From: Dyadobacter beijingensis DSM 21582
GTDB taxonomy: Bacteria > Bacteroidota > Bacteroidia > Cytophagales > Spirosomataceae
Direction of reading: 5' to 3'
Assembly: GCF_000382205.1 (NCBI RefSeq)
Contig: NZ_KB907788.1
Location: 930,001-994,000, forward strand
Length of the DNA stretch: 64,000 nucleotides
Part shown: one piece after another, positions 34,298 to 43,186 of the stretch
Layout: each line of letters begins with the position of its first letter
How positions within the stretch are numbered: the first letter of the stretch is position 1
Translations under genes and position numbers: made by a program
The notes under the pieces: model-generated
What the model was told of the DNA's origin: nothing
Databases searched by the model: none
Seen by the model: only the letters and a program-made list of their open reading frames with translations

Positions 34298-35340
34298 AAG
34301 CCAAAATACTCGTAGTGGACGACGAGGCCGATTTGCAGCTCCTGATCAAACAGAAGTTCCGGCGGCAGATCCGCGAACAGCAATACGAATTCATTTTTGC
34401 TGAAAATGGCGTGAAAGCGCTCGAAATGCTCGAAGGGCATCCCGACGTGGACATGGTGCTCAGCGATATCAATATGCCCGAAATGGACGGTCTGACGCTG
34501 CTCGTGCGCCTCGGCGAGCTGAGCCCCATCCTGAAATCGGTGATCGTTTCGGCCTACGGCGATATGGACAATATCCGCACGGCCATGAACCGCGGCGCAT
34601 TCGATTTTCTCACCAAGCCGATCGATTTCCGCGATCTGGAGGTGACGATGGAAAAGACCCTGCAATACGTAGCGCAGCTGAAAGATACCTTGAAAGCGGT
34701 GCGGGAAAACGATATTCTGAGGATGTACGTCGATGCATCGGTACTGCAATTCATGACGCAGGAAACCTTCGAAAAGTCGCTCATGACGAGCGAGAATATC
34801 GAAGGAACGGTCGTATTCATGGATATGTGCGGTTTTACGGCCATTTCCGAGAAGGAGCAGCCCGACCGCGTCGTGAAGCTCATCAACAAGTATTTCGATG
34901 TCATGGTGAAGGAAATCATCGCCCAGGGCGGGCACGTCGATAAATTCATGGGTGACGCCGTGATGGCCGTTTTCCGGGGAGAATACCACCTGGACCGCGC
35001 CGTGGAATGCTCGCTGGCGGTGCGTAACCATATCAACGGGTTCAAGGAGGAACTGTCGGACCAGTCGGGTTACTATCCCAAGGTCTCGATCGGCATTAAT
35101 TCCGGCGAAATGGTATCCGGTAACATCGGTTCAGCGGCATTGAAAAGGCTGGATTATACGGTGATCGGCGACGTGGTGAACGTGGCGCAGCGCCTGCAAT
35201 CCATTGCCAAACCGGGGCAGGTAGTGGTGCCGGAATCGGCTTATGAGCAATTGAAAGAGGCATTTCAATGCACGGTGGTGGGCGAAGTGAACCTCAAAAA
35301 CAAATCTAACCCGGTACTGATCTACGAAGTGATCGAATAG
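34294..35340 (+). CDS. Receiver-class III adenylate cyclase
   Basis: A 348-residue fusion of a receiver (1-~125; acceptor D58 in [12 protein letters not shown]), a coiled linker, and a class III nucleotidyl cyclase domain (~165-348). The catalytic set is complete. Metal-binding D177 lies in [10 protein letters not shown] and D221 in [10 protein letters not shown]217 and D287 (LDYTVIG) form the adenine-specific pair, and N296 and R300 in VVNVAQRL are the transition-state residues. It should convert ATP to cAMP when phosphorylated by the kinase encoded upstream. It is flanked downstream by an HD phosphohydrolase and, convergently, by a protein with a cyclic-nucleotide-binding domain, which makes a local cAMP circuit plausible. 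Confidence 0.95.
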   Translation: MKAKILVVDDEADLQLLIKQKFRRQIREQQYEFIFAENGVKALEMLEGHPDVDMVLSDINMPEMDGLTLLVRLGELSPILKSVIVSAYGDMDNIRTAMNRGAFDFLTKPIDFRDLEVTMEKTLQYVAQLKDTLKAVRENDILRMYVDASVLQFMTQETFEKSLMTSENIEGTVVFMDMCGFTAISEKEQPDRVVKLINKYFDVMVKEIIAQGGHVDKFMGDAVMAVFRGEYHLDRAVECSLAVRNHINGFKEELSDQSGYYPKVSIGINSGEMVSGNIGSAALKRLDYTVIGDVVNVAQRLQSIAKPGQVVVPESAYEQLKEAFQCTVVGEVNLKNKSNPVLIYEVIE

Positions 35341-35342
35341 CC

Positions 35343-35930
35343 ATGCAAACCGAACAGGCCGAACAATATATTCTCGCCGAGCTGGAAAACCGGTTGGACC
35401 GCACGCTCTTTTACCACGGCATCCACCATACACGCGACGTCGTGCGGGCCGCCGCAGAGATCGCCGCGCTGGAAGGCATTGCCGACGAAGAATCGCTCGC
35501 ATTGCTCCGTACAGCCGCATTTTACCATGACAGCGGCTTTATGGACACCTACCAGGGCCACGAGGAAGCAGGCTGTGCGGTCGCACGCGAGATGCTGCCA
35601 GGCTTCGGTTACAATGCGGCGCAGATTGAAAGCATATGCGGCATGATCATGGCGACGAAGATCCCGCAAAGCCCCAAAAACCACCTGGAAATGGTCCTTT
35701 GCGACGCGGACCTGGATTACCTGGGCCGCGACGATTTCGAGCCCGTGGCAGCCACATTATTTGAGGAATTGAAAGCGCGGGATATGGTGGAGGACATTCC
35801 AGCCTGGGACGCCGTGCAGGTGAAGTTCCTGGAAACGCATTCCTACTGGACAAGTTCCCAGCAACATCGCCGGGAAGCTGCCAAGCAGCGGCAGCTCCGT
35901 CACCTCAAAAACACGGCCCGCGCGCTATAA
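35343..35930 (+). CDS. HD-domain phosphohydrolase
   Basis: A 195-residue HD-superfamily protein. Metal ligands are visible: His in YHGIHHTRDVV (~24-34), the HD pair in TAAFYHDSGF (~58-67), His in GHEEAG (~73-78) and Asp in CDADLDYLG (~120-128). The family hydrolyses phosphate esters of nucleotides, including cyclic nucleotides in some members. It starts 2 nt after the cyclase stop, so removal of cAMP or a related nucleotide is attractive but not demonstrated by the sequence. The tail is Arg/His-rich and basic. Its last 6 nt overlap the end of the convergent transporter-like gene. Confidence 0.88.
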   Translation: MQTEQAEQYILAELENRLDRTLFYHGIHHTRDVVRAAAEIAALEGIADEESLALLRTAAFYHDSGFMDTYQGHEEAGCAVAREMLPGFGYNAAQIESICGMIMATKIPQSPKNHLEMVLCDADLDYLGRDDFEPVAATLFEELKARDMVEDIPAWDAVQVKFLETHSYWTSSQQHRREAAKQRQLRHLKNTARAL

Positions 35931-38900
35931 ACGGCGCATTTTCTCGTTCTGCACCCGAATGCGCTGGCACAAAATGCGCAGTACGTTGCGCAGGATCTCG
36001 TCCCGTTCTTCCATCAGTTCAAAGAAATCTTCCTGGTCAATGCGGAACACGAGCGCGTCGGTCTCGGCCACGGTGGTCGCGGAGCGCGGTTCGGTGTCGA
36101 GCAATGCCAGTTCACCGAAAATTTCCCCCTTATCGAACAATGCGAGCTGTTTCGGGCCGTCATAAATGCCTATCTGTCCCGTGTAAATGATGTACATCGA
36201 ATCGCCGAGGTCGCCTTTCGCAAATATCTCCTGCCCGTCGCTGTAAGTCACTTCCTTCATGATCGGGGCAATGGAGCTGAGGACGTTTTCCGGTGTCTGC
36301 GCGAAAAGCTGGGTGTTTTTGAGGACGATCACCCTTTCCATTTCGGAAATCTGCTGGGTAGGTTCGGCGTGTTTCATAGGGATTCGAAGCGAAAATTTAA
36401 GGTCGGTACGCCGGGCAAGCGCTGCATATTTTTCATGAACAGCCTCCCGGACCAGCCGGGAAGAATGGGACGCGAGTTTTTCGAGATACACCAGGTCGGC
36501 CTCCGCGATGTCGCATTTGCCGATAGCGAGCGCAATGGTCCAGGTCGTGAACGCGCGTTCTCCCTGGGAGAGAATGGCGGTCACGAGCGTTAGCCCCGGA
36601 TCGACATTCCCCATGTATTGCCGCAGTGCGTCGCGCTTTCTTTGAATAGGGATATTTTCAAACAACGCGTGCAGCGATGGGTATAACATCCGCGGCAAAA
36701 AGCTCTCGATAAGTTCGAGCGAGTTGGCGCGTTTCTCCTTGCTTGCGTGGCGGATTCCCTTCCAGGCACTCTGTACAGCCTCCTTGTCGTACTGCATCAT
36801 AAAGAGGTAGAAGAGCCTTTGCGCCGTCAGTTCCAGCTCATATTCCAACGCATTATTCCAGGTAATATCGGTTTCGGAGGCATCCATACCGTTCAGCAAC
36901 TGGCCTGCATGAACGAGCTCTTTCTCTACAAATTCAGGGATAAGTGTTTTGTAATCAGTGATTAATGTATAGTGGCTAAGCGCTTTCAGGGCCGCTATAT
37001 GGGTAAAATTATCGATATTTTCAATATGGATACCGCTTTCTTTACTTTTAATATTGTCGGTATTTTGAGTATGAATAGAAAGTTTATTATGGTAAATATT
37101 TTTAATAAGGTTAAAAAGTATTTGAAGTATAAATTCGTGCCGACCTTTTTCAGCTGTTTTAATGAAGGTCTTAATGCGCGCTCCGGTGGTATCCTGCTGC
37201 AACCATTCTTCAATAATGCGGATGCCGAAGTCCCCGGACTGGATCAGTGCGTGGATCGTCGAAGGGGTAAATGTGCCCGTGAGTACCAGGCGCAGGTCGC
37301 GCAGCAGGGCAGGGGAGCCCACCGTTGCGGCTACCTCGATGGCGTAGTTGCGCACGCGTTGCGAGCCGTTTCTGATGCAGCTTTTGAGCAGGTTTTCGTA
37401 GGAATTGATCCCGGTCACTTTGAGGCAATCCAGCGCCGCCAGCTGGTCGCTTTCTTGCTCCGAGCCGAAGAGCCGCTGCAAGGTGCCGTGGATCAGCGGC
37501 AGCGCTTTTCCGGCCTCCCAGCAGCCGATAATGGTACCCTTTACAATGTCGAGGTCGGTGTGGGCGAGGAACTGCGCCGTTTGCTCGTCCGACAGGCGGC
37601 GGTTGGCGCAGGCGAGGCGCACGGCCAGCACCTGGCAGGCTGCGTCGGGCTCGTTTTCGATGTATTGCACAAATGAGGCCGAAAGCTCCGGTTTTTCGAG
37701 CGTGGCAAGGGTTTGCAATGTTTTCAGCCTTACCTGCACGAACGGGCTCTGCAGCAGTTCGCCGGCGTGCTTGCGGAAAATCGCCACCTTGTTTTTCGCC
37801 AGCCAGTCGATCGCATTCAACACCTCTTCTTTGCGATCACTTTGCAGGTTTTCGGTGATGATCGGCAATGCTTCGGCCGGTGCGGCCATTTCGCCACTGC
37901 GGATAAACCGCTTGCTGATCGCCGATTTCAGTTCTTCCATATAATGCCGGTAGGTCTTGCGGAACACCACCAGCGCACCCAATGCAAACAGCAGCGACAA
38001 ATCGAATGTGAGGCTGATATCGCTCCAATGCTGCGTGTAAATGACCCAGAGCATCGCGCCGGCGATGAGCATTCCCAGCGGTTCAAACAAGCCCTTGGCG
38101 AGCGTATGACCCTTTAAACGGGTTTTCGTAGACAGCGGCTGGAACAATACGAGGAACACCGGGTCGAAAATCGTTCGTCGCACGAGCTCGAAAAGTAGGT
38201 AGGCAATGCAGTAGTACACGAGCAGCGATGGCTCGTCCTTCCGGAAATACGACGAAACCAGCAGCCCCAGCGAGATCGCGATCGTCGTCAGCGGCAGCAG
38301 GTATAAGGTCAGTTTGATACCGAACCGCTCCACGGTTTTGCTCGAAAACAGCATTTTCACGAACGTGGAGATCACATAGGTAGCCGTCAGCAGCGAGCCG
38401 ACGAAGAAAATGACGTCGTGCTGGCTGTGAAATTTGTATTTGACATTCACAAAAAAGTGGTACTCGATCCATGTGGCCGTGGCCGCAATGGCGACCATAC
38501 CGATGCACAGCGAGGTGAGCAGCTTGTTGCCGCCGAAATATTTCTGGATGATCCGGGAGCCTGAATCCGTCGTCCGCGTACGTGCGTGGTGCGGGTTGGG
38601 GATGTCCGTGTGGCGGAAGGTGAGTATTTGCGTGTAGAATGCCAATGCAAAGAAAACCAGCGAGATAGCGAGCAATATGGCCAGTACCGAAGGCGAATGG
38701 ATCAACACCGCGAGCACGGCGCCCAATGCTTTGGCCGGCATATCCCCCGAACCGATGACGCTGAACAGCCTTTTGCTCTGCCGCACATCGAACACCAATG
38801 CGGACAACCCCCAGAATTCCAGGTTAATGAGCAGGTAAATGATCCGGTAACCCACCATGACCGCGATGGCCGTGGCAACGCCATGCCCTACCAGCAGCAG

Positions 38901-39197
38901 GCCCATCACGATAACCACCATCAACAGCGACGACAGCATCGTGCCGAGGCTCAGCTTTTTGAGTAAAAGATGGTGTTCAAAATACTCATAAATCTTCCCG
39001 GCGGCCATCACGGCCAGTGCGGCGGCGATGTAGGCCAGCGGAAGCGAGTACTCGGGATGGTTTTCGAGCAGGAGCACATTGGCCGAAACGTAAACCAGCG
39101 TGGTGCCTACATTGGTAAAGAAGTTATGAAAGAAAAAAAGAATCGTTTGCTGATTAAAGGACTTCGTGAAGCGGTTTTGGCTTAGAAATGGGATCAT
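35925..39197 (-). CDS. Giant membrane protein: nucleotide-transporter/MFS-like domain, HEAT repeats and cNMP-binding domain
   Basis: A 1090-residue protein in three parts. Residues ~1-430 hold about 12 membrane helices resembling MFS and Npt1/Npt2-type ATP/ADP translocase-like carriers. Residues ~430-930 are helical HEAT-like repeats (NAIDWLAKNKVAIFRKHAGE, then VQVRLKTLQTLATLEKPELS). Residues ~955-1090 form a cyclic-nucleotide-binding domain whose phosphate-binding cassette FGELALLDTEPRSAT is intact (E1029, R1038), so binding of cAMP or cGMP is likely. A low-GC stretch encodes residues ~687-732 with an internal repeat. It is convergent with the cyclase/HD genes. The likely role is a transporter or membrane sensor gated by locally made cAMP; the substrate is unknown. 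Confidence 0.88.
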   Translation of the reverse strand: MIPFLSQNRFTKSFNQQTILFFFHNFFTNVGTTLVYVSANVLLLENHPEYSLPLAYIAAALAVMAAGKIYEYFEHHLLLKKLSLGTMLSSLLMVVIVMGLLLVGHGVATAIAVMVGYRIIYLLINLEFWGLSALVFDVRQSKRLFSVIGSGDMPAKALGAVLAVLIHSPSVLAILLAISLVFFALAFYTQILTFRHTDIPNPHHARTRTTDSGSRIIQKYFGGNKLLTSLCIGMVAIAATATWIEYHFFVNVKYKFHSQHDVIFFVGSLLTATYVISTFVKMLFSSKTVERFGIKLTLYLLPLTTIAISLGLLVSSYFRKDEPSLLVYYCIAYLLFELVRRTIFDPVFLVLFQPLSTKTRLKGHTLAKGLFEPLGMLIAGAMLWVIYTQHWSDISLTFDLSLLFALGALVVFRKTYRHYMEELKSAISKRFIRSGEMAAPAEALPIITENLQSDRKEEVLNAIDWLAKNKVAIFRKHAGELLQSPFVQVRLKTLQTLATLEKPELSASFVQYIENEPDAACQVLAVRLACANRRLSDEQTAQFLAHTDLDIVKGTIIGCWEAGKALPLIHGTLQRLFGSEQESDQLAALDCLKVTGINSYENLLKSCIRNGSQRVRNYAIEVAATVGSPALLRDLRLVLTGTFTPSTIHALIQSGDFGIRIIEEWLQQDTTGARIKTFIKTAEKGRHEFILQILFNLIKNIYHNKLSIHTQNTDNIKSKESGIHIENIDNFTHIAALKALSHYTLITDYKTLIPEFVEKELVHAGQLLNGMDASETDITWNNALEYELELTAQRLFYLFMMQYDKEAVQSAWKGIRHASKEKRANSLELIESFLPRMLYPSLHALFENIPIQRKRDALRQYMGNVDPGLTLVTAILSQGERAFTTWTIALAIGKCDIAEADLVYLEKLASHSSRLVREAVHEKYAALARRTDLKFSLRIPMKHAEPTQQISEMERVIVLKNTQLFAQTPENVLSSIAPIMKEVTYSDGQEIFAKGDLGDSMYIIYTGQIGIYDGPKQLALFDKGEIFGELALLDTEPRSATTVAETDALVFRIDQEDFFELMEERDEILRNVLRILCQRIRVQNEKMRRL

Positions 39198-39272
39198 AGA
39201 ATTGGAATGCTAGCGTCGCTCCTGTAAAATAAACACTTATTATTCCTTTTAAAAACCCGTTTGGCCGACTTT

Positions 39273-39291
39273 CCGCCTTCGAAAAAGGCGG
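39273..39291 (-). terminator. Hairpin after the antiporter gene
   Basis: A 7-bp stem (CCGCCTT / AAGGCGG) with a 5-nt loop lies 13 nt after the antiporter stop on the minus strand. No T-run follows immediately (the first TTTTT is ~15 nt further), so termination is possible but weakly supported. Confidence 0.35.
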
Positions 39292-39303
39292 ATCGTCTGA
39301 CCG

Positions 39304-41574
39304 TCAGCCCCGTATGATCAGCACCGAAGGCGAATGCGAAAGCCACACGCTGTGCGATTCGACCGCTTTTTTCCAGCTGTCGAGGCTAATTACCATCAGG
39401 TCATTTTCCTGCAAAAATTCCTTTTCCAATGCATTTTCGTAAAGCATTGTCACATTTTCCCCCGATTTTTCCCGTAATGCGGCCAGTTCCCCGCTTACCT
39501 CGGGGTGCTGGCTGAGGCTTTGCGATGGATCCATGATCGTGATTTGCAGGCCGCCCACGGAAGCGAGGCGGTCGGCGAACCGGAGCAGTACCTTGTCCTC
39601 CGGCGAGAATAGCGGCATGAAAACGCGCCGCAACTTGTCGAGGTTTTTCTCGATAAGGATGCCGACCGGCACCTTCACGGATTTGATGATATGCGTCGTC
39701 CGTTCGTCGAACACGTCGGCGTGGAAGAACTTTTCCTTGCCGGTAATGGTGTCGAAAAGGCGCTCGCGGCTTGCGAAGCGGGACGTAAAGCCCAGTATTT
39801 TACCTAAAAACGTTCCCTCGAATACTGATCGTCCGATACCGATCAGCAGCATATCGAACTCCCCGTCGTTGGCGGTTTCGATGATGTCGTGCTCGATGCT
39901 TTGGGATGGTTTGAAGAGGGAAGTAAATGGCGTATCGAGCAAATGGGCCTCTTCGTTGATCGGGCGGAATGTTTCGAACTGATATTCCTCCGTATTTACC
40001 TGGCTGAGATAGCTGCTAGGCGAGAGGTGCAATGCGGTAATATGTTGCTCCTCTGCACTTTGCGCGATCAGCTTGTTGGCAACGCGGAACATTTTGCGGC
40101 CTCCCTGCGGACTGGCGAAGGCGATCAGGATGGAGAAGCGCGAAGGCTCGTGTTGGGGATGCAGGTCTTCCCATTTCGGCGAAGGGAAAAACTTGTCGAT
40201 CAGGTCCAGCGCCGGGCCGGTCATGCAGGTGGTGGCGAGGGCCATGATCACCATCATCGCGAATATTTCAGGCGATAGCACGCCGATGTCGTACCCGATA
40301 TTAAGTACGACGAGTTCCATCAGTCCCCGCGTATTCATGAGCGAGCCGATGATCAGGCTGTCGCGCCACGATTGCTTCACAAACCGCGCGGCGACCGTGC
40401 TGCCGATAAATTTGCCTGTCACGGCGGCGGCAATGATCAGCCCCGTTACCAGCCACAGGTGCGAGTCATTGAGCAGCCCGATTTGTGTTCTCAAACCGGT
40501 AAATACAAAGAACAGCGGCAACAGCAGTACCAGTGAAACGTCCTCTACCTTTTCAATAAAGATATTCCGAAACCGCTGATTGACAGGCATGACCACGCCC
40601 GCCATAAATGCCCCGAACAACGCGTGAATGCCGATGATTTCGGTACAATACGACGAGAGCAGGAGCATCAGGAAGAATACCGCGACGATCGGCTTGGTAA
40701 GCCCCTCGCGATAGGCGTAATGGTCGCCGATGCGTTTCAGCACCGGTTTTACGATTTGCATCATGACCAATACGTAACCGAGTGCAAGGAAAATCGTGTA
40801 AATGGCGCTCACAAACTCGCCCGCTTTCACGATCGCGATCACGGCGGCGAGGATACACCAGGCGGTAATGTCGTCGGTGGCGGCGCAGGTAATCACCATC
40901 ATGCCCAGGCGCGTACGCGAGAGCCCGCGTTCCTGCACAATGCGTGCGAGGACAGGGAATGCCGTGATACTCAATGCAATACCTATAAAGAGCGAGAACG
41001 ACAGAAAGCTGATGCCTTCCGGCGCGAAGTCGGAATACATATATAACGCCAGGCCGACGCCGAGTGCGAACGGCAGGATGATGCTCGCGTGGCTGATCAC
41101 GATCGCTTCCTGGGCCTTGGTTTTCAGTACATTCAAATCCAGCTCCATGCCGATGATGAACATGAAGAGGATTAGGCCTACCTGGCTCAGAAACTGTAAG
41201 TTACCAAGGGAAGCGGCCGGAAATATCAATGCGGAAACCTCGGGGTAGAACATACCCAGCAGCGATGGGCCGAGAAAAATCCCCGCGGCGATCTCGCCGA
41301 TCACCGTCGGCTGACCGATGGCCTTGCATATCCAGCCGAACACCCGGGCAACGATGATGATGGTGATGATTTGCAGCAGGAGCGTGGCGAGCGGGTGATG
41401 GATATTGTGCCCGAATGTGTCCGTGAATTGCTCCCAGGAAGACGTGTTTGGCTGTTTTTGGGCAATCTGGGCCGTATTTTCCAGCAATGTGCCCTGTCGG
41501 ATAAAGAAGTAAAGCAGGGCCGAAAAAACGGCGATGGTAATGGTGTAAAAGAGTACGTTGCGTATGTTCTTCAT
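39304..41574 (-). CDS. Cation/proton antiporter (CPA2, KefB/NapA-like) with C-terminal cytoplasmic domain
   Basis: A 756-residue monovalent-cation/proton antiporter. The membrane part (~1-455) includes IGQPTVIGEIAAGIFLGPS, then LFMFIIGMELDL and ITCAATDDITAWCIL. The DD pair in the last is the ion-binding signature of electrogenic CPA2 antiporters. The cytoplasmic tail (~470-756) is not a TrkA-N domain. It has USP-like features (SILIAFASPQGGRKMFRVA, then FDMLLIGIGRSVFEGTFLGK), suggesting nucleotide- or stress-linked control. The ATG at 41574 (MKNIRNVLFY) is preferred over an upstream TTG at 41610, because it precedes the first hydrophobic segment directly. Likely role: Na+ or K+/pH homeostasis. 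Confidence 0.9.
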   Translation of the reverse strand: MKNIRNVLFYTITIAVFSALLYFFIRQGTLLENTAQIAQKQPNTSSWEQFTDTFGHNIHHPLATLLLQIITIIIVARVFGWICKAIGQPTVIGEIAAGIFLGPSLLGMFYPEVSALIFPAASLGNLQFLSQVGLILFMFIIGMELDLNVLKTKAQEAIVISHASIILPFALGVGLALYMYSDFAPEGISFLSFSLFIGIALSITAFPVLARIVQERGLSRTRLGMMVITCAATDDITAWCILAAVIAIVKAGEFVSAIYTIFLALGYVLVMMQIVKPVLKRIGDHYAYREGLTKPIVAVFFLMLLLSSYCTEIIGIHALFGAFMAGVVMPVNQRFRNIFIEKVEDVSLVLLLPLFFVFTGLRTQIGLLNDSHLWLVTGLIIAAAVTGKFIGSTVAARFVKQSWRDSLIIGSLMNTRGLMELVVLNIGYDIGVLSPEIFAMMVIMALATTCMTGPALDLIDKFFPSPKWEDLHPQHEPSRFSILIAFASPQGGRKMFRVANKLIAQSAEEQHITALHLSPSSYLSQVNTEEYQFETFRPINEEAHLLDTPFTSLFKPSQSIEHDIIETANDGEFDMLLIGIGRSVFEGTFLGKILGFTSRFASRERLFDTITGKEKFFHADVFDERTTHIIKSVKVPVGILIEKNLDKLRRVFMPLFSPEDKVLLRFADRLASVGGLQITIMDPSQSLSQHPEVSGELAALREKSGENVTMLYENALEKEFLQENDLMVISLDSWKKAVESHSVWLSHSPSVLIIRG

Positions 41575-41619
41575 CTGCGGGTAAGGGAGTGAAGTGCGCA
41601 AAATACTCAATTCAAGCGA

Positions 41620-41650
41620 AAGATGGTAGGACGGAATGCCCTACCATCTT
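41620..41650 (-). terminator. Stem-loop ending the SusCD/sugar-acid operon
   Basis: An 11-bp perfect inverted repeat AAGATGGTAGG / CCTACCATCTT with a 9-nt loop lies 9 nt after the enolase-superfamily gene stop. The minus-strand T-run is short (TTT), so it is an imperfect intrinsic terminator. Confidence 0.6.
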
Positions 41651-41658
41651 GCAAAATA

Positions 41659-43143
41659 CTAGCTCCAGAGCCGGTCGTGCGAACGCTTTTCGTTCCAGTC
41701 GGGCGTAGGGGCAAAGTAGGATTTGTCTTTCGGATGCAGGTGTTTTTTCACCTCCTCGTCCACCAGCTCGATACCGAGCCCCGGCGCTTCGAGCGGTACC
41801 GGTGCGTAGCCTTTGTCGATGAGCTTGCGGCCGTCGGTGGTTTTTACGAGCCCTTCCCACCACGGCACGTCCACGGAATGGTGTTCCAATGCAAGGAAGT
41901 TTTGTGTGGCCGCGGCACAATGCACGTTGGCCATGAAGCTCACAGGCGTACCCGCGAAGTGCATGGCCATCGCAATGCCATGATCCTCAGCATAGTCGCC
42001 GATACGCTTCGTTTCCAGCAACCCGCCGGAAGAGGCCAGGTCGGGGTGGACGATATCCACCGCGCGCTGCTCGATCAGTGCTTTGAAGCCTTCTTTGAGG
42101 TAAATATCCTCGCCGGTGAGGGTAGGCGTTTCCAGTGCGTCGGAAATGGTCTTCCATTGATCGGTGTATTCCCAGGGCACCATGTCCTCTAACCACGCGA
42201 GGCGGTATTTGTCCAGCGCCTTTCCGAGACGGATGCCGTTGTTGAGGTCAAAATGGCCGTAATGGTCGGAAGAAAGCGGTATTTCGTAGCCTACCACGCC
42301 GCGTACTTCTTCCACTACCTTCGCCATTTCATCCAGGCCTTTCGGCGTGATCTGGATCGCCGTGAAGGGGTGCTTGGTATTGGCATAGGAATGGTAGTCG
42401 CCGGCCCATTGCGAGAAGCCGCCGCCCCAGAACTTGTTGTTCACGACGCCACCTTCGCTGTTCCGCAGCATACCGATCGAAATATCCATTTTTAGCCAGG
42501 TGTAACCCTGGTCCTGCGTGCGGTATTTGATCTTTTGCTTAAACTCGTTGATGTCGTTCGACTCGGGTGTATCCGCGTACAGGCGAACTTTATCCCGGTA
42601 GCGGCCGCCGAGCAGCTGCCAGCACGGCACGCCGTAAGCTTTGCCGCAAAGGTCCCAGAGTGCCATTTCCACCCCGCACACGCCACCCGCCTGACGGCCG
42701 TGGTAACCAAACTGCTTGATGGATTTGAACAACTGCTCCACGTTGCAGGGGTTTTGGCCCAGCAAATGGCTTTTCAGGAACAATGCATACCGCTCGTCGG
42801 CACCGTCGCGCACCTCGCCCAGGCCGTAAATGCCCTGGTTGGTATCGATGCGGATAATGGGCGTGCGGCCTACATTCTGCACGATGCAATAGCGCAGGTC
42901 GGTGATCTTCAATTCGGAAGGCTTCGAAGCCCGGCTTACTTTGGAAGTAGCCTGTGCAATGGTATCCTCGGTCGACATCGACATGAAGCCGCCCAATGCA
43001 ATACCGCCCACCGCCGTTTTACGCAGGAAGTTCCGCCGGCTGTCTTTCGTAGCCGGATTAGCAATTTCCGCCGCCGCCGCCGCTTTCTCGGCTGTTTCTA
43101 CTTGTTTATTGGATTCAATGATTTGTTTGAGAATGTTTTTCAT
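41659..43143 (-). CDS. Tat-exported enolase-superfamily (mandelate racemase-like) acid-sugar dehydratase
   Basis: A 494-residue protein. The N-terminal ~30 residues are an unusual Lys/Ala-rich leader before the twin-arginine motif SRRNFLRKT (R36-R37) and a hydrophobic stretch ending near IAQA. The mature protein has the capping domain and barrel of the mandelate racemase/muconate-lactonising subgroup. Probable metal/catalytic positions are K218 in TWLKMDI, D293 in SSDHYGHFD, E319 in AWLEDMVPW, E345 in LTGEDIY, and H395 in AMHFAG. Such enzymes dehydrate sugar acids to 2-keto-3-deoxy acids. The spacing resembles mannonate- or galactonate-type dehydratases, but the sugar cannot be read. Export by Tat means a folded, metal-loaded enzyme in the periplasm. 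Confidence 0.88.
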   Translation of the reverse strand: MKNILKQIIESNKQVETAEKAAAAAEIANPATKDSRRNFLRKTAVGGIALGGFMSMSTEDTIAQATSKVSRASKPSELKITDLRYCIVQNVGRTPIIRIDTNQGIYGLGEVRDGADERYALFLKSHLLGQNPCNVEQLFKSIKQFGYHGRQAGGVCGVEMALWDLCGKAYGVPCWQLLGGRYRDKVRLYADTPESNDINEFKQKIKYRTQDQGYTWLKMDISIGMLRNSEGGVVNNKFWGGGFSQWAGDYHSYANTKHPFTAIQITPKGLDEMAKVVEEVRGVVGYEIPLSSDHYGHFDLNNGIRLGKALDKYRLAWLEDMVPWEYTDQWKTISDALETPTLTGEDIYLKEGFKALIEQRAVDIVHPDLASSGGLLETKRIGDYAEDHGIAMAMHFAGTPVSFMANVHCAAATQNFLALEHHSVDVPWWEGLVKTTDGRKLIDKGYAPVPLEAPGLGIELVDEEVKKHLHPKDKSYFAPTPDWNEKRSHDRLWS

Positions 43144-43186
43144 CGGGATTTGAGTTTAGTGGTTTTTGACCGCCGACGGACGGCCG

